Below, piece by piece: positions 9,297 through 21,200 of a stretch of DNA of 64,000 nt. Both the position numbers and the translations under genes were made by a program. The stretch spans positions 186,001 to 250,000 of the forward strand of contig NZ_CP121194.1 in NCBI RefSeq assembly GCF_039993895.1. The letters run 5' to 3'. Each line of letters opens with the position of its first letter. Position 1 is the stretch's first letter. Source of the stretch: Edaphobacter paludis. GTDB taxonomy: Bacteria; Acidobacteriota; Terriglobia; Terriglobales; Acidobacteriaceae. The notes beneath the pieces are model-generated. The model searched no databases, was not told where the DNA came from, and saw nothing but the letters and a program-made list of their open reading frames with translations.

Positions 9297-10472
9297 CTAC
9301 TTGCCGGTGTAATAACCATCTCGAGTCTGGATAAACACGTTCTTGTCCTTGGGAGCCGTCAACTCGATTTCGTGATATCCATCTGAGGCAGTCTCTTTGT
9401 CTGGAGTGAAACCAAGTCGGTACTGTGCGCGAAGTTCCTCGGCGATCTGCTTATAGATATCTGCAACGGTCTGCTTCTTACTGAACTCAAATACGCGCCC
9501 ACCAGTCTCGCTTGTCATTCGCTCCAGAATCTTCTTACCATCGACGCGGGTTTCGCCACCACGTCCACCGCCCGGATAGCCACCGCCCCCGTTTCGTCCA
9601 CCGCCTCCGCCAGGGTAACCTCCGCCCCCACCCGGATAGCCGCCGCCTGGAAATCCGATGCCTCCGCCGCGCCTGCCGCCTCCGCCGGGAAACCCGCCGC
9701 GGTTGTCTTGGCTTCGTTGCTGTTCTCCCTTGAAGTAGATCGCGTAAAGAATGGTGTCGGCCCGCTGCGCTGCCTCGATCGCGCTTGTCAGGCTTTCCTT
9801 GCTTCCTCGATCCACGCCATCGGTCAAGAGCACCAGAGCCTTTCGCCCTTGCTGCTTTGCCATCAGTTCGTCGGAAGCAAGGAAAACCGCATCGTAAAGC
9901 GTTGTTCCCCCTCGGGCGGACCTCCGCTGGTTGTTGTCCGCGCTATCCGTGTCGCTCGAATCTCGGCTGCCAGAGGTGTCCACCTCAAGCTCCTTGAGCG
10001 CAGCCTGCAACTTCGGTTTCGAAGCAGTCAGGTCCTGCAACAGCTCCGTCTGATGCGCGAACTGAATGACAAACGCCCGATCCTTATCGGATGCCAGCAT
10101 CCCATCCAGAAAAGCACCGCTTGCCGTTCGCTCCTCATCGAGCATATTGGCGACAGAACGGCTGGTGTCGACCAGCAACCCCAGCGTCAGCGGCAGGTTG
10201 GTGTCCTTGTCGAAGTAGCGGATCGTCTGCGGATGCCCGTCCACCTGTAAGGAAAAATCCTCTTTGGCGAGAGTCTGGACCAGCGCGTTTTTCTTGTCGC
10301 GCACGACCACCGGCAGATTGACCAGCCGCGCATCCACCTCGATGGTGGGGGTCTTCGCAGACGCTTCCGGTGCGGGATTCGTCCCCTGCGCCCCAGCGCC
10401 CACGCCAGCGAGCGCCAGCCCTAATCCAGTTGAAACAGCCAGCATCCGCAAAAAGCAGCCCTGCGTTCTCAT
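9297..10472 (-). CDS. Exported VWFA-domain protein of the acidobacterial type
   Basis: A 391-residue protein with an N-terminal signal peptide (LAVSTGLGLALAGVGAGAQG) and a von Willebrand factor A fold. The metal-site motif DTSRS lies at residues 102-106, the Thr loop is GTTLYD near 189-194, and the Asp loop is TDGVD near 227-231. This order and the N-terminal VNLPVVVRDKK segment match the VWFA-related acidobacterial family (TIGR03436 as I recall it). A Gly/Pro/Tyr-rich insert at residues 259-306 interrupts the domain before its last helix region. Probable role is protein binding in the periplasm or at the surface; the partner is unknown. It lies 111 bases downstream of ligA on the same strand and meets GH39 copy 1 tail to tail. 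Confidence 0.88.
   Translation of the reverse strand: MRTQGCFLRMLAVSTGLGLALAGVGAGAQGTNPAPEASAKTPTIEVDARLVNLPVVVRDKKNALVQTLAKEDFSLQVDGHPQTIRYFDKDTNLPLTLGLLVDTSRSVANMLDEERTASGAFLDGMLASDKDRAFVIQFAHQTELLQDLTASKPKLQAALKELEVDTSGSRDSSDTDSADNNQRRSARGGTTLYDAVFLASDELMAKQQGRKALVLLTDGVDRGSKESLTSAIEAAQRADTILYAIYFKGEQQRSQDNRGGFPGGGGRRGGGIGFPGGGYPGGGGGYPGGGGGRNGGGGYPGGGRGGETRVDGKKILERMTSETGGRVFEFSKKQTVADIYKQIAEELRAQYRLGFTPDKETASDGYHEIELTAPKDKNVFIQTRDGYYTGK
9555..9698 (-). repeat. Glycine-rich coding repeat in the VWFA protein
   Basis: Degenerate tandem units encoding GGGYPGG / GGGGRNGG-type sequence, about 48 residues. On the + strand it reads as repeated CCGCC/CCACC runs. It may vary in length between strains through slippage. 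Confidence 0.75.
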
Positions 10473-10583
10473 GGAGCTATAGACACTCAGTCCTCACGAA
10501 TGTTTCGAGCCAATGCTGCCGAGGTGAAAAACTTTGTCGAATATGCGGGGAAGGTTATGGAGCCTCTTTCTCAGGCGCACTCT

Positions 10584-12743
<2,160 letters not shown>

Positions 12744-12762
12744 TCATCTGATGTCGCAGTAT

Positions 12763-13602
12763 TTAGTGGGTGTGGAAGACTTTCTTGTTGATGTCCGGCC
12801 AGAACTCTTTGAAGGTGTAATTTGCTGAGTCGATGATGCAGCTGGTGAGCCACTTCTGGCCGACTTTGGTCCAGGTGCGGTACTGGGTCGGGTAGTAGAG
12901 CGTGGACGCTCCTGACGCGGCTCCTGATCCGATGATCTCGGAATAGTTGAAGGTGTTGTCACCGTCGTCTTTGCGCGTGATGAGGACGCGAGTGGCAGCA
13001 TAGAAGGCGCGTCTGCGGAAGCCGCCGTGGCCCAAAGTGTAGAAGCGGTTGTCCTGGTGGAAGAGAGCAGGACCAACACCGCCCACCATGAAGTTTTCGC
13101 TGGCCGTATCGGCGAGGGTGTGCCAGTAGTATCTGCTATAACCTGCGACACCCTGGTGCCACTCGGGATAGGACTTGTCGTTCATGGCTTCACCGGCCTG
13201 GATGGCGGCGATGAGGAGGGAGGAGTAATCGAAGGTGTCCTTGCCGGCATTGATGAACTTCTGCCCCGCGGTTTGCGGAGGAAGTTTGACATCGGCGGAT
13301 ACGGAACGAAAGTTTGGCATGACGCCAAGGATGCGCTTGGTTTGTTGGGTGCCATTCGGGCTGACGGCGTCGGGATTGGTGGTCGTCAGCGGTGGCTGGG
13401 TCGATGTGATTCGATCAGACTGCTGATCGAGGGGCGTGCCCGGCGCGTCGGGTAGTGCGGAGTTGCTGGCGGAGTCTGTCGATGAGCTGGCAGCGATGAG
13501 TTGCTGGGCTGGAACCTGAGCAATGAAGAGGGCTAGATACAGAGCAGCGACACACGTCGGCGCCAATTTTCGAGAGTGTCGTAAGTTAAAGGGCATTGTC
13601 AT
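12763..13602 (-). CDS. Exported protein of unknown function
   Basis: I do not recognise a named family. The 279-residue product has an N-terminal signal peptide (CVAALYLALFIAQVPAQQ), a low-complexity Ser/Thr/Pro/Gln linker (about 35-90, including LPDAPGTP, a motif I associate with acidobacterial exported proteins), and a compact C-terminal part from about 90 with many aromatic residues (YPEWHQGVAGYSRYYWHTLADTASENFMVGG). The C-terminal part contains small residue-rich stretches (GSGAASGAS) that could be short membrane or barrel segments. It lies upstream of ligA on the same strand with a 70-base gap, but there is no clear functional link. Confidence 0.75.
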   Translation of the reverse strand: MTMPFNLRHSRKLAPTCVAALYLALFIAQVPAQQLIAASSSTDSASNSALPDAPGTPLDQQSDRITSTQPPLTTTNPDAVSPNGTQQTKRILGVMPNFRSVSADVKLPPQTAGQKFINAGKDTFDYSSLLIAAIQAGEAMNDKSYPEWHQGVAGYSRYYWHTLADTASENFMVGGVGPALFHQDNRFYTLGHGGFRRRAFYAATRVLITRKDDGDNTFNYSEIIGSGAASGASTLYYPTQYRTWTKVGQKWLTSCIIDSANYTFKEFWPDINKKVFHTH

Positions 13603-13716
13603 ATCAGACGCGATTTCGGAGAAATAGACTCGCGGCTGCGGATTTATTATGGGATGTTATTGATTCAGAGGGGATTAGGTTTTCGGATAAGGCGGCCCTT
13701 CCGGTTCATCACTGGG

Positions 13717-14943
13717 TCATGGGTTGAGGATGTTCATCTTCTTTGCCGTGTCGGTGAGGATCTCGAGCGCCTGATCGACCTGCCCGCGGGTGTGCTCGCT
13801 GGTCATAATGGTGCGGATCCGGGCCTTGCCTTCGGGAACGGTGGGGAAGGCTATACCCGTGGCCATGAGGCCAGCGTCGAAGAGAGCGCGGCTGAAGTCC
13901 ATCGTCTGTCGGCCATCGCCGACGATGATGGGAGTGATCGGCGTTTCGCTGGCGGGCGTTGTGCGGCCCCCGGTGTCGAAGCCCGCGGCAGTAAGTTGCT
14001 GCTTGAAGTAGTTGGTATTGTCCCAGAGACGCTGAATGCGTTCAGGTTCGGCCTCAAGCAGATCGAACGCCGCGATGCAGGTAGCCGCGACAGACGGTGG
14101 ATGCGAGGTGGAAAAGAGAAAAGGACGGGCGCGGTGGTAGAGGTAGTCGATGAGATCGCGGCTGCCGCAGACATACCCGCCGAGCGATCCAATGGCTTTG
14201 GAGAGTGTCCCTACCTGCACATCGACGCGCTGCGTACAGTGAAAGTGATCGACGCTGCCGCGCCCGTTGCGGCCGAGCACGCCTGAGGCGTGGGCATCAT
14301 CGACCATCATGATGGCTCCGTATTTGTCGGCGAGGTCGCAGAGCTTGTCTACGGGGCCGATGTCGCCGTCCATCGAAAACACGCCGTCAGTGATGAGAAG
14401 TTTGTGACCCGGCTCGTGCTGAATCTCTTTGAGGAGTTCTTCGGCGTGGGCGACATCCTTGTGGCGGAAGACCTTGATCTTCGCACGCGAAAGACGAGCG
14501 CCATCGATGATGCTGGCATGGTTCAGTTCATCGGAGAGGATGAAGTCGTCTTTGCCGAGGATGGACGAGACGGTGCCCGCATTGGCGGTGAACCCCGATT
14601 GAAAGACGACACAGGCTTCGACCCCTTTGAAGGCGGCGATCTTCTCTTCAAGCTCCATATGGATGCGCATCGTCCCTGCGATAGTGCGCACTGCCCCCGA
14701 GCCGACGCCGTATTTCTGCGTGGCGGCGATGGCCGCTTCACGCAGCTTTGGATGATTGCAGAGACCGAGGTAGTTGTTGGAAGCGAGGTTGATGACCCGC
14801 TTACCGTCATAGGTGCAGACCGCAGCCTGCTCGTCCTCGAGAATACGAAGTTTGAAGTAAGTCCCGCGCTGTTTCAAGTCGTCGAGCTGGGCAGTGAGGT
14901 GCGCGAGCTGTGGTCGGCGGATTATGTCGCTCATTGGCTCCAT
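13717..14943 (-). CDS. kbl: Glycine C-acetyltransferase (2-amino-3-ketobutyrate CoA ligase)
   Basis: Pyridoxal-phosphate enzyme that joins glycine and acetyl-CoA, or runs in the threonine breakdown direction. The 408-residue length and motifs fit the alpha-oxoamine synthase family: NLASNNYLGL, GSGAVRTIAGT, the ring-stacking/Asp segment MMVDDAHASG, and the cofactor Lys in TLSKAIGS. The pattern GTMRIHMELEEKIAAFKG is closer to Kbl than to BioF (8-amino-7-oxononanoate synthase), but BioF-like activity cannot be excluded. No threonine dehydrogenase gene is next to it. AGAGG lies seven bases before ATG 14943; ATG 14934 is an alternative start. Confidence 0.88.
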   Translation of the reverse strand: MEPMSDIIRRPQLAHLTAQLDDLKQRGTYFKLRILEDEQAAVCTYDGKRVINLASNNYLGLCNHPKLREAAIAATQKYGVGSGAVRTIAGTMRIHMELEEKIAAFKGVEACVVFQSGFTANAGTVSSILGKDDFILSDELNHASIIDGARLSRAKIKVFRHKDVAHAEELLKEIQHEPGHKLLITDGVFSMDGDIGPVDKLCDLADKYGAIMMVDDAHASGVLGRNGRGSVDHFHCTQRVDVQVGTLSKAIGSLGGYVCGSRDLIDYLYHRARPFLFSTSHPPSVAATCIAAFDLLEAEPERIQRLWDNTNYFKQQLTAAGFDTGGRTTPASETPITPIIVGDGRQTMDFSRALFDAGLMATGIAFPTVPEGKARIRTIMTSEHTRGQVDQALEILTDTAKKMNILNP

Positions 14944-15068
14944 CGTAAACCCTCTGGCTGCAAAACGGTCAGGTGGAGAAAACGATCATCTTTGCAAGGT
15001 CTGAGGGCATTGGAGATCGTTTTGCACGAAGTACCTGTAAGATTCTGATACAAGGATGAGGGCCAAGA

Positions 15069-15971
15069 ATGAATTCTGGAAAGTTTTTGAAGTGTACGGG
15101 ATCTCTAGCGTTGGCGCTGACATTGCTGGCGGGATGCAAGTCCAAAGAAGATGCGGCGATTGATGCTGCGAAGAAGCAGGCTGCAGCCACGGGTCAAGCG
15201 CAGCAAGTGGTATCGGTCGACAAGAATGGGAATACAACCACGGTGACGGTACAACCCCCGGCACCGGGACAGACTGCGGAGGCCGTCACGACGACGACCA
15301 CTCCGGCTGCTGGCGCACCGGGCAATACTTCTACCGTGGCTTCCGAGCCTGCTATAGCGCCGGGACAACCTGCAATCGCGGGACAGAACGGGGCAGCTGC
15401 GCAGCCTGTAGCAGCCGTGCCTGGCGGCCCTCCGGTAGTTCAGCCGGCTCAACCCGCCGAGGTGAGCGTTCTCGCAGGGACAAACCTGACCGTACGCATC
15501 AATCAGCGCATCAGCGTGAAGACGAACCGCGCCGGTGACCGGTTCGACGGCGAGATGGCTGAGCCTGTCGTCGGAGACAACAACCGGGTGGTGCTTCCAA
15601 AGGGAACACCTGTCAACGGCATAATTGAGGCCTCACACCGGCGAGGCCACTTCAAGGGTGCGTCCATTCTGGAACTGCGGCTGACTTCGCTGACGCTCAA
15701 TGGCAATGAGTACCGTCTGGATACGCGAGATCTCACGCGAACCAAAAAGGGCAAGGGCAAGCGGTCGGCGGCGTTTATCGGCGGCGGCAGCGGGCTTGGA
15801 ATGCTGATTGGCGGCGTGGCCACTGGTGGCACCGGGCTGCTGATCGGTGGGCTGGCTGGCGCAGGCGCGGGTACCGCCGTAGCGGGACTGACGGGTAACC
15901 GGGACATCGAGATTCCAGCGGAGTCGATTGTTCACTTCAAGTTGGCAAACGATCTTGTCGTTCGACCTTAA
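15069..15971 (+). CDS. Glycine-zipper lipoprotein
   Basis: A 300-residue envelope protein. The lipobox LLAGC near residue 22 marks it as a lipoprotein. Next comes an Ala/Lys helix (EDAAIDAAKKQAAA), a long Ala/Pro/Gly/Val-rich linker (about 45-135), and a beta-rich domain (LTVRINQRISVKTNRAGDRFDGEMAEPV) of the type found in acidobacterial TrbI-like exported proteins. Near the C-terminus there is a glycine zipper (GGGSGLGMLIGGVATGGTG, about 236-270) that could insert in or span a membrane. Function unknown. The gene is divergent from kbl and ends with a strong terminator. Confidence 0.8.
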   Translation: MNSGKFLKCTGSLALALTLLAGCKSKEDAAIDAAKKQAAATGQAQQVVSVDKNGNTTTVTVQPPAPGQTAEAVTTTTTPAAGAPGNTSTVASEPAIAPGQPAIAGQNGAAAQPVAAVPGGPPVVQPAQPAEVSVLAGTNLTVRINQRISVKTNRAGDRFDGEMAEPVVGDNNRVVLPKGTPVNGIIEASHRRGHFKGASILELRLTSLTLNGNEYRLDTRDLTRTKKGKGKRSAAFIGGGSGLGMLIGGVATGGTGLLIGGLAGAGAGTAVAGLTGNRDIEIPAESIVHFKLANDLVVRP

Positions 15972-15991
15972 GTTTGCAGTGCTTAAAAACC

Positions 15992-16020
15992 AAAGACCCG
16001 TCCCCATGGGAGGGGTCTTT
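15992..16020 (+). terminator. Intrinsic terminator after the lipoprotein gene
   Basis: Stem AAAGACCC / GGGTCTTT (15992-15999 and 16013-16020) with extra pairing possible inside the loop and T residues at the 3 prime end. It starts about 20 bases after the stop codon. Confidence 0.8.
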
Positions 16021-16084
16021 GCTCGTTCTGTGATTGCTTCAAGCTGGATAGCTTTGAATTTTAAAGGGAGTAAAGGGAGTGTGG

Positions 16085-18287
16085 ATGGGAAATCGATTGT
16101 TGTATCCACAGGGACAAGACGGCGCAGGCGGGGTAGCAGTCCAAATGTATGAAGTTACATACGCAGCAGATGGCACGCATTCTTCGTCTCCCGTCGAATT
16201 GTTTGTTCACTTTGCCAACAGTGTTCTTCTAATCGTCTTCCTGCTCGTCGGTGGCGTCGCATTCGCCAGCAATTCGCAATCGCGGGCCACGCTCTATCCA
16301 ATTCCGGCAGAGGTAAGCTCGTCGCACTTCCGCGTACGCATCGATGGACAAAGCACGGACGTACTACACGCGGCCAGCGGCTACTATCTCCTCAACTTCA
16401 ATACGGACAGGCCTGTCACCGTCTCGGTGACCGCAAGCGATCCTCACTATTGGGATGCAGGAGTCGAAATCCAGCCCATGCGTTTTGGCCTTCGGCCTGT
16501 ACGGCATGGCGCCACGATCACCTTCCCCATGAGCGCTGATTCCAAGCTCATGATCACTCGGCCTGGCGACCACTTTGCGGATGGCGATATTCTTTTCCTC
16601 TTCGCCAATCCACCCGATCATTCCGGTATCACTTCAAAAACGCCGGGCGTCCGTTATTACGGTCCTGGTGTGCATCGCGAAAATATCGACGCACATTCCG
16701 GAGACACGATCTACCTCGCCGGCGGCGCAGTCGTCTTCGGTTCGCTCAATATCTGGCGAGTGCACGATGTTCATGTCCTGGGTAATGGCGTGATCATCTA
16801 TGACGGCCCGCAAAATCCGCACGACGACGAAGGCTGGATGCACAAGACGAACTGGCATGTGGTCGTGATGGATAACGCCCACAACATTGAGATAGATCTG
16901 TATTACACGCAGCCGGAGTTGGCAGATACAAATGCGTGACTCCCGCAAGATTGGCTTCTATAACATCAAGGTGATCGGCGGGAATCCAAATGACGCCAAT
17001 CAGGATGGAGTGGATTGGCTGGGTGGAGGCGACACGACGATACGCAACAGTTTCTTCCGGGCCTCGGACGATGACTTTGCAATGGAGGGAAACTGGGACG
17101 GCTACGATCTTGCGCTGATGCGCATCCCTGGTCACAATGTCAGTAATATAACGATCGAAAATACGATCGTGTCTACCAGCATCTCCAACACCATACGCGC
17201 TGCGTGGCCGGAAAAGACATTTAATAGCGCGCACTTTCATATGAGCGATATGGATGTCCTGCAGACGGGCTCCGGCAGTTGCAAAGTGCCATTCGCCTTC
17301 TTTGAACTATGGGCCGACCCGGACGGAAAGGGTTCGCACCGCGACTACACCTTCAAGAACATCCGTCTCGAAGACTGGTACTCTCTCTTTCAGATTCGCC
17401 AGCCTGGGCCTAGCGTTCGTGATATTAGCTTCGAAGATATCTGGGCAATGGATGGCCCCGGAATGGTTCCCTCTGAAGTTAAGGGAGACGTCTCCGGGGT
17501 GCGATTGCGCGGTGCACCGTTGCAGGGATATCTTGACGCCGTGCCGAACGTCGCGGATGGCGCTGCGCAGCCCGAAGTGAGTCCTTCTGCGATCACCGCC
17601 CACTTCACCTATACACGTAGCTTTCTGAAGCCCAGGCAGCGGATTGTCTTCACGGCGGACGAACCCGCACGCGAGGGCCGCAGCTTCGAATGGCTCTTTG
17701 GAGATGGCTCGCGCGGAGAAGGCCGCGAGGTTCATCATGCCTTCCCGGACGCAAAGGGCACGTTGCTGGATGGCACTGGCCGGTTCCGCGTTCTGCTGCA
17801 TATTGTGGATGCTCAGGGTGAGCAGGCCTGGGGCAGCCAATCTCTCGTCATCTCGAACGCGTCGAACGACTCGCATGCAGCGCAGGCGGAAGGTAATTCG
17901 CCAGTTGGAACCACCGCCGGAACGTCTGACGGGAAAGTGTTCGAGCGGCTTCTCCACATACCTGCGAACGGAGGCTATACCTTCACGCTTCTCACCAGCA
18001 CGGATGCAACAATCGCCATCGACGGTCTCGAACCTCATCACTCCCCAAAACCACGTGCCCAGGTCTGCGGTTCAACAGGCGATGCTGTGCAACCAGTGCG
18101 GGTGAGCGCGGTCCTTACTGCCGGCGAGCATCGTATTCGGATCGAGCGCCAACCTGGAATTGAAAATGCAGAGACGTTGCCTGGCGCTCCTGCAGACCAA
18201 CCTGTTCTGTTGTGGGAGGGGCCGGGAATCGATCGCCAGCCAATCCCGCAGACCTCCTATACGCAGGCTACTGCTTCGGGTCAATAG
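16085..18287 (+). pseudogene. GH28-like beta-helix glycosidase with PKD-like domain, broken by a frameshift
   Basis: Two overlapping open frames encode one secreted right-handed beta-helix protein. Frame 1 (from ATG 16085 after GGGAG, or ATG 16145) gives a hydrophobic export segment (VLLIVFLLVGGVAFA) and the first half of the helix, running to a stop at 16937-16939. The other frame, read from 16896, continues the same fold without a gap: ICITRSRSWQIQ, then RDSRKIGFYNIKVIGG. The join must lie near 16893-16898, where a Gly codon expected after EID is missing. The second part ends with a PKD-like domain (FEWLFGDGSRGEGREVHHAF) and a further beta domain. The protein resembles GH28 or related polysaccharide-cleaving helices (DGVDWLGGGDT, ASDDDFAM). 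It is either a recent pseudogene or an assembly error. Its 3 prime end overlaps receptor B by seven bases, tail to tail. Confidence 0.8.
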
Positions 18288-21200
18288 ATAAGCTTCAAAG
18301 AAAATTGAATCTGGCGCGAATTGCCCGCGGTCTTACTGATGATGCCGAACCCGGCACCCTCAAGTGTGTTGGCGGGAAGCCCCATCGTCACGATGTTGAA
18401 GAGGTTGAAGAACTCCGAACGAAATTGTAAATTTACCAGTTCTGCTCCACTCTTTCGCTTGCCGAAAGGTGTGTCCTTGATGAAGGCGAAGTCGTAGTTG
18501 TAAAAGGCTGGGCCGCGAAACGTATTTCTTCCAAGAGTTCCGAATCGGCCTTTGTTCGGGCCAGTGCCGCCAGGTAGATTGATCGGGATCGAGAAGAAAG
18601 AAGCATTGTTCGCGCCCCTTCCAAAGTAGTCTTCGCGGATTTTTCTTGCTGTAGAAAGGTGAGGTTTTGAGATCTGGTCCGGGCGGTCAGCACCGTAAGA
18701 ACCAGCACCTGTCTGCTGGACACCGGAGTAGACGGTGAACGGAGAGCCGCTCGTGATCGTCGAGATGCCCAGAACCTGCCATCCGGCGGTTACCTTGCGA
18801 TTGACTTTGTCGAGGCCAATCCAATTTTCGGTATGGAGATCCTGAACTGCGCTCAACGTAAAAGCCTGCCCAACATCAAACGTCGCGGGGCCCTTTTCAG
18901 GATGGGTGTCGAAGGGATCTTGCGAGTAGGCTTGAGCCACAGCGCCGGTTGCTCCCAACCCGCCGGAGACTGAGCTTGTGTCGTCGATCGCCTTGCCCCA
19001 GGTATAGCTGGCCTGAAGGCTGGGGCCTCCATGCCCCACCGTTCCAGAGAGGGAAGCCTGCAGCGCGTGATACGTCGAGTGGGCCGTCGCCGTAATGATG
19101 CTTTCGAGGCCGAATCCGCCGATAACGTTGCCCGAAGAGTCGAACTGCGTGTAGGGGGCGAAGCCAGAAGCTGCGCCGGGATAGGCGTTCGGAAAACTTG
19201 TTCGCGGCAGCTTTACTCCCGCCGTTCCGACGTAGTTCAGATCGGCGGTCAGACCTCCGTAGCTCCTCTCCAGGCCAGCGGTCCAGGTGTATAACGTTCC
19301 ATTGCCAAAGGACCGGTCAATTCCGCCGAGCGCGAGTGGGCTGACGACATGGCTTGGCGTAAGCGCCGCTACATCCTTCTGGTAACGATCAACATCCATG
19401 ACCGTGTTGGGAGCCACTTCCTTTGTATTGCCGCTCGCGAAGATGTCTACGCCCGCTGGTGTATAAGCACGAGGTAACTGCGCAGGAGTAATTTGGAAGC
19501 CAAATGGAACGGGTGCTCCCTTTGCCGCCGTCAGTCTGGGGTAGACGACAAACGGCGTGGATCCGGTAAGGTAGTTGTCCTGCCAGAGGTTTGGCGGAAT
19601 GACAGTCACGGCGCCGCCCGCATGAAATTGCAACTGCTGTGATTCGCGCCATGTCAGCTGTACTCGCGGTCCCCAGCCGTCAAGGTTTGTTTTGTACCTC
19701 GGCTGCGGGTTGACAACAAATTTTTGCGCGTCGCCCACGTTTAAGAAGCTCGATGTTCGCTTCGCACGCTCTGAGATCGGTGTATAGATCTCCCAACGGA
19801 CTCCATAGTCGAGGACAAAGTGATCATTCAGCTTCCAGCTATCCTGCGCGTAAATAGTTCCCGTGTTTCGGCTGACTGCTGCTGCTCCAATATGTTCTCC
19901 GTTAGAGAAATAGCTCGGTGCAACCGCAACCGTGTAGACAAAGGGGCTTCCCGAAAGCAGCCCGGTTAACGTATCCGGCAATGGATCGCCGGCGTGGATA
20001 TCATGGGTTCCGCTCTGCGAGGATATATCGGCTCGCGCATATGCGGTGCCGCCGCCGAAATCATATTCGCCGTTCGGGCTGGTGCCGAAGTACGAGCTGT
20101 CCCGGTTCAAACGAACCTCGCCGCCAAATTTAAAGGAATGGCGTGGTGTGGTTACAGTGAAGTTCTGCTGTCCCTGAAATAAATTGCCAAACGAGGTCAC
20201 GACGGATCCCGCGGCAGAATTGAAAGCCTCGAAAGATCCGTCACTGAATTTCAGCCCTGGATCAGTTCGGTTTGGGGTAGGGAACGAGGGTGTACTCCGC
20301 GTAATGCTCAGGGATGATTCCATTGTGAAACGTGGCGATACTGTGCGGGTGAAATTCGCGACTACATTTCTCTGTCTGTCGATGTATTGAATGCCAAACG
20401 AAGGATCAATCGCGGTCTGGTCAGGATTGGTGGTGGGCCCGGTCAGATTGTTGAGGTTGAATCTGATGAAGAGGTGATTTTTTTCGGAGAGATTGTGGTC
20501 CAGTCGAATGGAGAATTGGTCCGCGTTAGTGACTACCTTGGATGAAGTCGCATAGGTGTGCACCCCATACGAACCGGTCGGAAGATTAGGCAACGGGTAT
20601 CGTGCCAGAACCTTGGCGATGCCAGGGTCCACAGGCACGATTAGCGTATCTCCGGGAAAGGCCGTCGTGTCTCTCCCCATGCGCTCTTCTGCCGTGGGTA
20701 CGGGGAAGACCTGGGTGGTTCCAAGTACCTGTCGAAAGCCCTGATATTGCCCAAAATAGTATGTCCTGCCGCGCCCATCGTAGATACCGGGTATGCGTAT
20801 GGGGCCGCCATTTGTAAATCCGAACTCGTTCCGGCGAAACGGCGGAATCCGCTCGGGATGTTCAGCCGAAGCGTGATCGAAGTAGTTGCGAGCATCGAAC
20901 GCGGAGTTTCTGACAAACTCGAATACCGACCCATGAAATCCGCTGCTACCCGATCGGGTAATGATGTTGGTGAAACCGGCTGCGCCTCGGCCAATCTCTG
21001 CGGGCATCCATCCCGAACTGGACCGAATCTCCTGCACTGCATCGACGTTGAAGTTAGAGAAAGTCGAGCCGCCCATCTCGGGATCGCTGATGTCGGCGCC
21101 GTCCATTGCGAACACGGCCTCCACGCCGCGCTGACCATTGATGGCAAACTGCTGGGTGAAATTGGTGGCGCCGTTCGTATCCGTCATGGTTCCGGCGGCC

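Noticed and set aside
9555..9698. CRISPR array or other non-coding tandem repeat
   Set aside because: The repeats are in frame within the VWFA gene and encode Gly-rich sequence; unit size and spacing do not fit CRISPR.
16932..18287. Second half of the glycosidase as an independent gene starting at ATG 16932
   Set aside because: There is no ribosome site or signal peptide at that ATG, and the same frame upstream of it continues the beta-helix sequence that the first frame loses.
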